From contig DDOS01000030.1 in NCBI GenBank assembly GCA_002341805.1, forward strand, positions 1-9,198: a stretch of DNA of 9,198 nt, in the 5' to 3' direction. The translations under genes and the position numbers were made by a program. The notes beneath the pieces are model-generated. The model made no database searches, was not told where the DNA came from, and saw only the letters and a list, made by a program, of their open reading frames with translations. Every line of letters starts with the position of its first letter. Position 1 is the stretch's first letter. The DNA comes from Aquificaceae bacterium UBA2488 (lineage in GTDB: Bacteria; Aquificota; Aquificia; Aquificales; Aquificaceae). Positions 1 through 7,090 of the stretch are shown in pieces.

Positions 1-709
1 TCTATCTGGTTTTCCACCTTTTGCAGGATATTTCTCCAAAGATACCATAGTATCTTCTATTATGGACAAAAGCACACTCATAGCCTCTCTTGTTCTCTTA
101 GCTTCAGTTCTAACTGCATACTATATCACCAGAGAAGCTTTTGTGGTTTTCTTTGGTGAAGGGTATTATCACGAATACCCTCACGAAGTAGAGCCCATTA
201 TGAGCTACCCTCTCATGATATTAAGCTTTCTATCTCTTGTAGTAGGTTTCTTACTCTGGAACTATTTCTCCTATCTGCATACCTCCATAGAATCTCCCAT
301 AGACTTCATAAAACATTCCATCATGGGTATTATAGTAGCTATTACAGGTATATCCATCTCATATCTATTCTATGTCAAGAAGATAATAGACCCTAAAACC
401 CTATACGATATACTAAAACCTATTCACTCCCTTTTCAAATCTCAATTCTATACTGAATACATTTATCACAACATCGTAGCCAAAGGTTATCTTGCTATAT
501 CTAACATCACTTACAAGATTGTGGACAGAATCATGATAGATGGCTTTGTGAATATGATGGCAAGAATGGCCACCACTTATGGTACACCGATGAGCTCTCT
601 ACAAAATGGTAAAGTGAATAACTATGCAGTTTATATGCTTTATGGTGTTTTGATTTCAGTTTTATTGCTTTTGTTATTAATTTTTAAAGGGGGTATCCTA
701 AATGGCTAG
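1..709 (+). CDS. nuoL: NADH-quinone oxidoreductase subunit L, C-terminal part (5' end outside window)
   Basis: NuoL is the distal antiporter-like membrane subunit of respiratory complex I; it pumps protons and carries the long lateral helix along the membrane arm. The open frame runs in from the window edge (first full codon at base 2), so the ATG at 62 is internal. The first residues, LSGFPPFAGYFSKDTI, match the family motif around transmembrane helix 12, including the SKD that carries the conserved Asp (E. coli NuoL D400 region). Then come hydrophobic helices, an amphipathic stretch of about 60 residues (coded roughly by 380-570) that fits the lateral helix, the typical LQNGKVNNYA motif, and a last membrane helix ending in LLLLLLIF. 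About 235 residues are present, roughly the last third of the protein. It overlaps nuoM by 8 bases. This part of the gene is C-rich and G-poor on the coding strand, unlike nuoM. Confidence 0.95.
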   Translation, partial: LSGFPPFAGYFSKDTIVSSIMDKSTLIASLVLLASVLTAYYITREAFVVFFGEGYYHEYPHEVEPIMSYPLMILSFLSLVVGFLLWNYFSYLHTSIESPIDFIKHSIMGIIVAITGISISYLFYVKKIIDPKTLYDILKPIHSLFKSQFYTEYIYHNIVAKGYLAISNITYKIVDRIMIDGFVNMMARMATTYGTPMSSLQNGKVNNYAVYMLYGVLISVLLLLLLIFKGGILNG

Positions 710-2180
710 TTTTTTAAACATCGCTATATTCTTACCTTTAGTGGGTGCTTTTTTAGTGTCGCTGTTTCGTAATGAATGGTTAACTAAAGTGCTTTCTATA
801 GTGTTATCTGGTATCGTTTTTATTATTAGTATTGTGCTTTTTATAAACTTTGACCCCAGTACTCATGAATTTTTGTATAGAACCAATGTGGTTTGGATAA
901 AATCCTTAGGCATACATTATGATGTAGGCTTGGATGGACTTGGTGTGTCTTTATTTGCTCTGACAGCTTTGATATTTTTTACGGTATTTATATGGGCTAT
1001 AAAAGTTAAAGAAAAGCCAAATCTGTTTTATGCACTATTTTTAATTTTGGAAACCACATGTCTTGGTACGTTCTCAGCTCTTGATTTGTTTTTGTTTTAC
1101 CTCTTCTGGGAAGGTATATTGGTGCCTATGTACTTTATCATAGGCTTTTGGGGACATGATAGAAAAATATATGCTGCTAATAAATTTTTCATATATACAT
1201 TTTTTGGAAGCTTATTCTTGCTTCTTGGTCTTGCCACGATGGTGGTATATGGTTATTTTATAAGCGGTCATATATCTTTTGAATATGAATTTCATAAACA
1301 TATAGCTTATCCTATGTGGTTGCAAGCGTTGCTGTTCTTGCTTTTTGGTGTAGGTTTTGCTGTGAAAGTACCCATGTGGCCAGTGCATACGTGGTTGCCT
1401 GATGCTCACGTGGAAGCACCGACTGCGGGTTCTGTAGTATTGGCGGGTGTTTTGCTCAAGATGGGTACTTTTGGTTTTGTAAGATACTCCTTAACGCTTT
1501 TCCCTGAAGCTTCTAAGATGTTTACTCCTCTCATGTTTACTCTAAGTGTAATAGCTATAATATATGCTGCCATGATGGCAATATCTCAAACAAGTTTGAA
1601 AAAGCTTATAGCTTATTCTTCTATAAGTCATATGGGTATTGTGACACTTGGCACTTTTGCTATGAGTGTATCTGCTATAAACGGCGCCTCTTACATGATG
1701 ATAGCTCATGGTCTTAGCTCCGCAGCCCTATTCTATGCTGCAGGTTTTATATACGATAAGTTTCATACTTATGAGATATCAGAGCTTGGCGGTATAGCCA
1801 AGTATTTACCAAACTTTGCAATACTATTTATGATAAGCGGTTTGGCTTCCATTGGGCTTCCTAGTTTTTCTGGATTTGTTTCTGAGTTTTTAGTATTACT
1901 TGGTACTTTCAAATACTTCCCAATCTGGGCTATAATAGCAGGCGTTGGTATGGTATTGGGTGCAGCATATTTCTTATATATGTATAAAAATGTTATGTTA
2001 GAATCTGCCTCTTTATCTGAAGCCAAAATCCAAAAACTTCAACATGCCACTGATGTGGAGCTACATCATTTTATACCTTTTGCTTTGATATTGTTTTTTG
2101 CTTTTATTATGGGTATAGCCCCCTATAACTTTGTCAATATAATAGCTCAAACCTCAAAACTCATAATTGGGAGTTTCTAA
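702..2180 (+). CDS. nuoM: NADH-quinone oxidoreductase subunit M
   Basis: NuoM is an antiporter-like proton-pumping subunit of complex I in the cytoplasmic membrane. The 492 residues match the usual length (about 490-510) and form about 14 hydrophobic helices. The family's key charged residues are visible: E137 in FWEGILVPMYF (equivalent to E. coli E144), K222 in AVKVPMWPVHTWLPDAHVEAP (E. coli K234), K253 in LLKMGTFGF (K265) and E395 in FVSEF (E407). The acidic residue at this last position separates NuoM from NuoN, which has Lys there. The SLKKLIAYSSISHMG signature is at residues 298-312. The ATG at 702 is chosen because AAAGGGGG at 686-693 lies 8 bases upstream. It overlaps nuoL by 8 bases and shares one base with nuoN (TAATG). 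No damage or missing catalytic residue is seen. Confidence 0.97.
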   Translation: MASFLNIAIFLPLVGAFLVSLFRNEWLTKVLSIVLSGIVFIISIVLFINFDPSTHEFLYRTNVVWIKSLGIHYDVGLDGLGVSLFALTALIFFTVFIWAIKVKEKPNLFYALFLILETTCLGTFSALDLFLFYLFWEGILVPMYFIIGFWGHDRKIYAANKFFIYTFFGSLFLLLGLATMVVYGYFISGHISFEYEFHKHIAYPMWLQALLFLLFGVGFAVKVPMWPVHTWLPDAHVEAPTAGSVVLAGVLLKMGTFGFVRYSLTLFPEASKMFTPLMFTLSVIAIIYAAMMAISQTSLKKLIAYSSISHMGIVTLGTFAMSVSAINGASYMMIAHGLSSAALFYAAGFIYDKFHTYEISELGGIAKYLPNFAILFMISGLASIGLPSFSGFVSEFLVLLGTFKYFPIWAIIAGVGMVLGAAYFLYMYKNVMLESASLSEAKIQKLQHATDVELHHFIPFALILFFAFIMGIAPYNFVNIIAQTSKLIIGSF

Positions 2181-3571
2181 TGAAGGCTCTTTATCCTGAT
2201 ATAATTGTAATAATTAGCATTATAGGACTAATCCTTTTAGAGCTGGTGCTTCCAAGTTTTGACCTAATCGGTTTTCTTGGATTTTTGGCAGCTATTGTAA
2301 GTGGTGTTTTGGCGGTAAAATATTCTTTGATAGGATATCAATTTAAAAATTGGCTTTTGGATGTAAACTCGTTTGCTCTACTTATAAAAGGCTTTATCTA
2401 CCTTTTGAGTGGTATGATTATATTTAGTTCTGTAAGTTTTTTTAAAAGCAAGAAAACATTTTTAGAAAATATCTATACATATCTACTTATAGCTCTTGGT
2501 CTTTCTATAATGGTATCTTCTAAGAACCTTATTGTCATATTTGCGGGGCTTGAACTTGCTTCTATATCTATGTATGTGGCTATAGGTTTGTTAAAAGATG
2601 ATTATGTGTCAAAAGAGGCTTCCTTTAAATACTTGGTGCTTGGTAGTATGGCTACTGCATTTTTTGCCATAGGTGGTGCTTTTTATATTGGAGCTACCTC
2701 TCGGGCAAGCATAATACCTGTCTCCATAACGAGTAATACTATATTTGCTTTGGCTTCTTTATTCTTGTTTTTGGCTTTTGTGCTAAAAGTATCTGCAGCA
2801 CCACTACATTTTTGGACACCAGATGCCTATACAGGCGCTCCTACACCTACCACAGCCTTTATATCAACGGTGCCTAAGATAGGTTTTTATGTGATATTGT
2901 TTTTACTTGCAAGCTATGTTTTTCCAACGGTTAACAATTTTGGATATATAATAGGTGTTGTTGGAATAATTTCTATGTTTTGGGGTAATCTGGTGGCTTA
3001 TATCCAAAACTCCGCCAAAAGGATGCTTGCTTATTCTTCCATAGGACATGCGGGATACTTTTTAATAGGGCTTTCAAATTATAACTTTTTATCGGTGAGT
3101 TCTACTATATTTTATGTGATAGTTTATGCTTTTTCTACGGCAGGGGCGTTTTTAGTATTATCTATATTGGAAAAGCAAGAAAACTGGCAACATGATATGT
3201 CAAACTATAGGTCTTTATATAGGTCAAATGTTTTCTTATCAACAATGTTGGCATTGTTTTTATTGGCCCTCATAGGGATACCACCTTTTGCTACATTTGT
3301 GGGTAAGCTTGGGATATTCTTGGGGCTTGTTAAATCAAATGCCTGGTTTTATGCGTTGATGTTTGTGTTGGGTAGTCTTATAGCAGCAGGATATTATCTT
3401 AAGCTTATAGTCTATATGTTTTTCAAAGAACCCATCGTGAAACATCAGACGTTAGAGCTTAGTTTGTTTGATGTGGTAGGCCTTAGCTCATTTTTGGTGG
3501 TGGTATTGTTTTTTGGATTATTTCCAAATGCACTTTTTGATATAATATTAAAAGATATGTTTCATGGGTAA
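2180..3571 (+). CDS. nuoN: NADH-quinone oxidoreductase subunit N
   Basis: NuoN is the third antiporter-like subunit of complex I, placed nearest the peripheral arm side of the L/M/N series. The protein has 463 residues, slightly shorter than many homologues (about 480), and 13-14 hydrophobic helices. Key residues: E125 in FAGLELASISMY (E. coli E133), K203 in VLKVSAAPLHFWTPDAYTGAPTP, K233 in VPKIGFY, and K376 in FVGKLGIF, the NuoN-specific Lys (E. coli K395) that replaces the Glu found in NuoM. The QNSAKRMLAYSSIGHAGY signature is at 276-293. The start codon shares its A with the nuoM stop, and GGGAG at 2169-2173 is 6 bases upstream. The end overlaps gmk by 8 bases. The nuoL-nuoM-nuoN order is the usual end of a nuo operon. 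Confidence 0.96.
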   Translation: MKALYPDIIVIISIIGLILLELVLPSFDLIGFLGFLAAIVSGVLAVKYSLIGYQFKNWLLDVNSFALLIKGFIYLLSGMIIFSSVSFFKSKKTFLENIYTYLLIALGLSIMVSSKNLIVIFAGLELASISMYVAIGLLKDDYVSKEASFKYLVLGSMATAFFAIGGAFYIGATSRASIIPVSITSNTIFALASLFLFLAFVLKVSAAPLHFWTPDAYTGAPTPTTAFISTVPKIGFYVILFLLASYVFPTVNNFGYIIGVVGIISMFWGNLVAYIQNSAKRMLAYSSIGHAGYFLIGLSNYNFLSVSSTIFYVIVYAFSTAGAFLVLSILEKQENWQHDMSNYRSLYRSNVFLSTMLALFLLALIGIPPFATFVGKLGIFLGLVKSNAWFYALMFVLGSLIAAGYYLKLIVYMFFKEPIVKHQTLELSLFDVVGLSSFLVVVLFFGLFPNALFDIILKDMFHG

Positions 3572-4202
3572 TATAGTGGTGATATCTGCTCCCTCTGGGG
3601 CTGGCAAAACTACCATTGGTATTAAGCTTTTAGAAGAGCTAAAAAAATTAAATAGAGTTATAACCGTGACCACAAGACCTAAAAGGCCTGGAGAAGTGGA
3701 TGGTGTAGATTATATTTTTGTATCTAAGGAAACCTTTGAAGAAAAAATTAAAAACGATGAGTTCATAGAATATGCAAACGTCTATGGTAATTATTACGGT
3801 ACGCCTGTGGAAGGAGTTAAGAAAATCTTAGATAAAGATAACGATGCTCTTCTTATAATAGATGTTCAAGGAGCTAAGAAGGTTAAAGAGATATTTCCAT
3901 CTTCTCTTCTTATTTTCTTGATGCCGCCGTCCTTTGAAGAGCTTATTTCAAGATTTAAAAATAGAGGTTTTGAAGATGATAACACTTTAAAAAGATTGGA
4001 AATAGCTAAACAAGAAATAGCTTGTGCTAAATATTTTGATTTTGTAGTGGTAAATAGATATGTGGATGAGACTATAGATATGATAAAATCTATCGTATCT
4101 TGCAATAAAGCCCGTAAGGATTATTTTTTAACCCACAAAGAAAATATATCTGATGATATAGTAAACTTTTTAGGAGGTAAGTGTGATGTCTTTGAGACCT
4201 AA
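3564..4202 (+). CDS. gmk: Guanylate kinase
   Basis: Guanylate kinase phosphorylates GMP to GDP with ATP in the cytoplasm, an essential step in GTP and dGTP supply and in recycling of cyclic GMP-type nucleotides. The 212 residues are typical of the family. The P-loop is SAPSGAGKTT at residues 8-17 (first Gly of the usual GPSGAGK is Ala). The GMP-binding segment TTRPKRPGEVDGVDYIFVS is at 36-54, with YANVYGNYYGTP at 70-81 and the DVQG motif at 100-103. The lid arginines lie in RFKNRGFEDDNTLKR (130-144). The start ATGGGTAA overlaps the nuoN stop by 8 bases. No clear Shine-Dalgarno sequence precedes it, so translation is probably coupled to nuoN. It overlaps rpoZ at its 3' end, and gmk-rpoZ adjacency is common in bacteria. 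Confidence 0.96.
   Translation: MGNIVVISAPSGAGKTTIGIKLLEELKKLNRVITVTTRPKRPGEVDGVDYIFVSKETFEEKIKNDEFIEYANVYGNYYGTPVEGVKKILDKDNDALLIIDVQGAKKVKEIFPSSLLIFLMPPSFEELISRFKNRGFEDDNTLKRLEIAKQEIACAKYFDFVVVNRYVDETIDMIKSIVSCNKARKDYFLTHKENISDDIVNFLGGKCDVFET
4172..4178 (+). promoter_or_regulatory. Ribosome binding site of rpoZ, decides the start codon
   Basis: AGGAGGT is a near-perfect Shine-Dalgarno sequence inside the 3' end of gmk. It lies 7 bases before the ATG at 4186 but only 4 before the in-frame GTG at 4183. The spacing favours 4186. Confidence 0.8.
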
Positions 4203-4437
4203 TATAGGTGGTGCTATTAAAAAAGTAAACAACAAATATGAACTTGTGCATGCAGCAGTGAAGTATACCGAAAAACTTATGCAAGAGGATGATAGCTCTT
4301 TTATAAGAAACAAAAGAGAGCTCATTAAAAAAACCTTTTACGCTATAAACAAATTAGCAGAGCCAAACATCCAAGTTATAATCACTGAGATAAAACCTGA
4401 AGAGCCAAAAGATACTAATGAAGAATTACATATCTGA
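4186..4437 (+). CDS. rpoZ: DNA-directed RNA polymerase omega subunit
   Basis: Omega is the small subunit that helps assemble and stabilise the beta-prime subunit of RNA polymerase and, in many bacteria, forms part of a ppGpp-binding site. The protein has 83 residues from the ATG at 4186. The core omega helix VNNKYELVHAAVKYTEKL (residues about 14-31) corresponds to the family's N-R-[YF]-E-L-V-x-x-A-A-K motif, followed by the second conserved helix KKTFYAINKLAEPNIQVI. It resembles Aquifex omega as I remember it. The tail (EIKPEEPKDTNEELHI) is acidic. A GTG at 4183 would add one residue but is too near the ribosome binding site. The gene overlaps gmk by 17 bases and the M16 peptidase by 20. Confidence 0.85.
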   Translation: MSLRPNIGGAIKKVNNKYELVHAAVKYTEKLMQEDDSSFIRNKRELIKKTFYAINKLAEPNIQVIITEIKPEEPKDTNEELHI

Positions 4438-5665
4438 TATAGTAGAAAACACGCTTTCAAATGGAGCAAAAGTCTTTGTAAGACCAAGGAAAGATGTAGA
4501 ATCTGTTTCTGTTCAAGTGTGGTTTAGTGTGGGTTCTTCTTATGAGGATTATAAAGAAAAAGGTATAGCTCATTTTTTAGAACATATGCTTTTTAACGGC
4601 TCTGAAAGATATGATTATGGAGAGCTTGATTATATAGTGGAAAGCCTTGGAGGATATGTAAACGCAGCCACTTCCAAAGATTATACCTTTTATTATATAA
4701 GTATAGCAAAGCCTTATTTAAGAAAAGCCTTAGATATATTGGAAAGCCTTACTTTAAGAGCCGAATTGGAAGAAGATTTTATACAAAAGGAAAAACCTAT
4801 CGTTATAGAAGAGCTTAAGCGCGGTGAAGATAGTCCTATGAATAGGTTTCATGAATATTATGATAGACTTTTTTACAAAGTTTCAAACTATATGTATCCT
4901 ATTATAGGGTTTGAAGAAACCATAAAAAACTTTACAAAGCCGATGCTTGAAGAATTTTATAACTCTTACTATCAACCTTCAAATATGACTCTTAGTATCT
5001 CTGGAAATGTAGACGATATTGATATGGATTTTGTATATGACTTATTTTCTCAAAAGCCCAAAAACAATATAAGAAAATCTATATATGTGCCAGAACCACC
5101 TAAAAAGTTTATAAGATCAGAAACCTTAGAAGACCCAATGATAAATAGAACTTACTATGCCATTGGTTGGGATGCACCTTCTATCGGCGAAAAAATCTAT
5201 TATGCCTTTGTGGTATTTGACCATATTTTATCCGCTGGCAAAACATCTATGATATATAACAACATAATCCAAAAAGGACTCGCATACTCTTATTCATGTT
5301 TTGATGGGTCTCATAAGATAGACAACAACTATACGATGTTTTTCATAACAGATTATAATAAATTATCAGATTTAAAATCCAAAGTTTTTGAGCTTTTAGA
5401 AAAAATATCAAATATGAAAGAAGAGGATATCCAAAAAGCAAAAGATAAAATTATAAACCAAGAGGACTTTGTGTTAGAAAATCCTGAAAGCGAAGCAGAG
5501 CTAATGGGTTTTTCATCGGCAGTAATAAAGGATATGTCTTATTTTAAATATTTTAAAAGCAATATACAAAGTATAGATAAAAACGGTATATTGAGATTTA
5601 TGGAAAGGTATATCTCAAAAGATGTGTATGCGGAGCTCACCATGAAGTCAAAGGAGAATGTATGA
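4418..5665 (+). CDS. M16 family zinc metallopeptidase (processing-peptidase-like, HXXEH subunit)
   Basis: A 415-residue M16B-type peptidase of the pitrilysin/mitochondrial processing peptidase superfamily. The inverted zinc motif H52-x-x-E55-H56 lies in AHFLEHMLFNGS, and the third zinc ligand is Glu in EELKRGEDSP (E131 or E132, at the expected spacing of about 76 residues). Two homologous halves are visible: the catalytic N-terminal half, and a C-terminal half with GKTSMIYNNIIQKGLAYSYS (274-293), where the common SRLY Arg is replaced by Met. The substrate is unknown; relatives degrade or process peptides. I see no signal peptide, so it is probably cytoplasmic. The ATG at 4418 lies 20 bases inside rpoZ without a clear Shine-Dalgarno site, which suggests coupling. 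It joins the next gene through ATGA. Confidence 0.9.
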   Translation: MKNYISDIVENTLSNGAKVFVRPRKDVESVSVQVWFSVGSSYEDYKEKGIAHFLEHMLFNGSERYDYGELDYIVESLGGYVNAATSKDYTFYYISIAKPYLRKALDILESLTLRAELEEDFIQKEKPIVIEELKRGEDSPMNRFHEYYDRLFYKVSNYMYPIIGFEETIKNFTKPMLEEFYNSYYQPSNMTLSISGNVDDIDMDFVYDLFSQKPKNNIRKSIYVPEPPKKFIRSETLEDPMINRTYYAIGWDAPSIGEKIYYAFVVFDHILSAGKTSMIYNNIIQKGLAYSYSCFDGSHKIDNNYTMFFITDYNKLSDLKSKVFELLEKISNMKEEDIQKAKDKIINQEDFVLENPESEAELMGFSSAVIKDMSYFKYFKSNIQSIDKNGILRFMERYISKDVYAELTMKSKENV

Positions 5666-7017
5666 AGGTAATATCCTACGGGGCTGCTAAAACTGTGACA
5701 GGAAGCGCTCATATGCTTATCATCGATGATAAGAAAATCCTTATAGATTGTGGTCTTTTCCAAGGAGTGGATGAGGAGCAATCTGAAGAGCTTGGCTTTG
5801 ATCCAAAAGAAGTGGATGCGGTACTTTTGACACATGCTCATATAGATCATTGTGGTAGGATCCCAATGCTTGTAAAATATGAGTTTAAAGGTAAGATATA
5901 CTGCACAAGACCCACCTATGAACTTTCAAGGCTCATGCTCCTTGATACTGCTAAGGTTATGTTAGAACACTATAAGAGTGCCATGAAAAGATTTCAAAGA
6001 GGCACATTAAAGGACATGCCTGTAGAACCCTTATACGATGAAGATGATGTTTTTAACGCATTAGAACATTTTGAACCGACATTTTCTTACGATAAGGTTT
6101 TTGAGCTTTTAGGATTAAAAATAACTCCAAAGGACGCTGGGCACATACTTGGTTCATGCTTTTATGAAATAGAGTATAAAGGTAAGAAAATAGTATTCTC
6201 AGGGGATCTTGGGAACAAAGGAAAACCCATAGTAAAGGATTTTGAGCATCCATCTAAGGCTGATGTGGTATATTGTGAATCCACATACGGAGATAGACTT
6301 CATAAGAGCTTTGAAGAATCAAAACAAGAGCTAAAAGAAGTGCTTTTAAACACATTAAAACATGGCAATGTCCTAATACCAAGCTATGCTTTGGAAAGAA
6401 CTCAGGATATTCTTTATATTTTAAGAGAACTTTACGAAGAGAAGTCTTTACCAAAATGTAGGATATTTTTAGATTCTCCTTTGGCAATAGGTGTTACTAA
6501 GGTATTTTTAAGGAATCCAGAATACTTTAAAAAAGAAACTTACGAAATCTTTAAAAAAGAAGACCCTTTCTATCTACCATACCTTACCATGGTGAGAGAT
6601 ATAGAAGAATCAAAACAGATAAACGATATCCAAGAAGGAGCCATCATAATAGCGGGAAGTGGTATGCTAAGTGGTGGTAGGATCCTTCATCATATAAGAC
6701 ATCATGCTTATAGAGAGCAAAACGCTATAGTCTTTGTGGGATATCAACCAAGGGGTACACTTGGAAGGCGTATATTAGAAAAACAAAATCCTGTGTTTGT
6801 AATGGGTGAACCTATCCATATAAAAGCTAAAATTTATACTATAAACGGATTTTCTTCTCACGCAGATCAATCTGAACTAACAGAATGGATAACCGCTGCA
6901 GACCCCCAAAAGATATGCCTGATACATGGAGAAGAAGATAAGATGATAATATTAAAACAAAAGCTTGGGGATAGAAATGTATATATACCTTCTAAAAAGG
7001 AGGCAATAGATGTTTGA
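5662..7017 (+). CDS. Beta-CASP metallo-beta-lactamase ribonuclease (TTHA0252/Ysh1-like)
   Basis: A 451-residue cytoplasmic metallo-hydrolase of the MBL-beta-CASP group, whose members cut or trim RNA with two zinc ions (the Thermus TTHA0252 and CPSF73 relatives). The opening VISYGAAKTVTGSAHMLI is typical. Metal ligands are T57-H-A-H-I-D-H63, H161 in DAGHILGS and D182 in FSGDLG. The beta-CASP insertion follows: motif A ESTYGDR (206-212), GNVLIPSYALERTQ (235-248), SGMLSGGR (333-340), motif B H400 in GFSSHADQ, and motif C H422 in LIHGEE. The set looks complete, so the enzyme should be active. AAGGAGA at 5651-5657 supports the ATG at 5662, which overlaps the M16 stop by 4 bases. Neighbourhood with rpoZ and gmk fits a housekeeping RNA role; the exact substrate cannot be read from sequence. 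Confidence 0.93.
   Translation: MKVISYGAAKTVTGSAHMLIIDDKKILIDCGLFQGVDEEQSEELGFDPKEVDAVLLTHAHIDHCGRIPMLVKYEFKGKIYCTRPTYELSRLMLLDTAKVMLEHYKSAMKRFQRGTLKDMPVEPLYDEDDVFNALEHFEPTFSYDKVFELLGLKITPKDAGHILGSCFYEIEYKGKKIVFSGDLGNKGKPIVKDFEHPSKADVVYCESTYGDRLHKSFEESKQELKEVLLNTLKHGNVLIPSYALERTQDILYILRELYEEKSLPKCRIFLDSPLAIGVTKVFLRNPEYFKKETYEIFKKEDPFYLPYLTMVRDIEESKQINDIQEGAIIIAGSGMLSGGRILHHIRHHAYREQNAIVFVGYQPRGTLGRRILEKQNPVFVMGEPIHIKAKIYTINGFSSHADQSELTEWITAADPQKICLIHGEEDKMIILKQKLGDRNVYIPSKKEAIDV
6997..7003 (+). promoter_or_regulatory. Strong ribosome binding site of the 26-codon small ORF
   Basis: AAGGAGG sits 6 bases before the ATG at 7010, an ideal distance. No other start codon is at a useful distance, so the site points to translation of the small ORF at 7010-7090 (and, by coupling, of the gene at 7090). 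Confidence 0.75.
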
Positions 7018-7090
7018 AGATGATGTTGATTGCATTCACTGGGATGAAGATATCATAGAATGCTCTTGTGAGGATAAAGACCAAGAGTAA
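7010..7090 (+). CDS. Small acidic cysteine-containing protein, 26 residues (unrecognised)
   Basis: I do not recognise this short ORF. It begins MFEDDVDCIHWDED and ends CSCEDKDQE. Twelve of 26 residues are Asp or Glu, against one Lys; Cys is at 8, 18 and 20, and His at 10. The C8-x-H10 and C18-x-C20 arrangement could bind a metal, but this is inference. Evidence for translation: a strong Shine-Dalgarno site 6 bases upstream, an 8-base overlap with the ribonuclease gene, and a stop codon that shares one base with the next start (TAATG), the same packing as the other genes here. The alternative is that it is mainly a translational relay that loads ribosomes onto the glycosyltransferase gene, which lacks a good site of its own. 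The three bridging features make chance less likely, but length is too short to be certain. Confidence 0.6.
   Translation: MFEDDVDCIHWDEDIIECSCEDKDQE

Noticed and set aside
62..64. ATG at 62 as the start of nuoL
   Set aside because: The frame is open upstream to the window edge and the upstream codons give the conserved NuoL segment LSGFPPFAGYFSKDTI.
4183..4185. GTG start for rpoZ
   Set aside because: It is only 4 bases from AGGAGGT, whereas the ATG at 4186 has a normal 7-base spacing; a difference of one residue.
1212..6487. Several minus-strand open frames of 64-103 codons (around 1212-1409, 1769-2026, 3866-4284, 5539-5850, 6053-6487)
   Set aside because: All lie opposite well-supported genes, have no recognisable domain, and are expected in AT-rich coding DNA.
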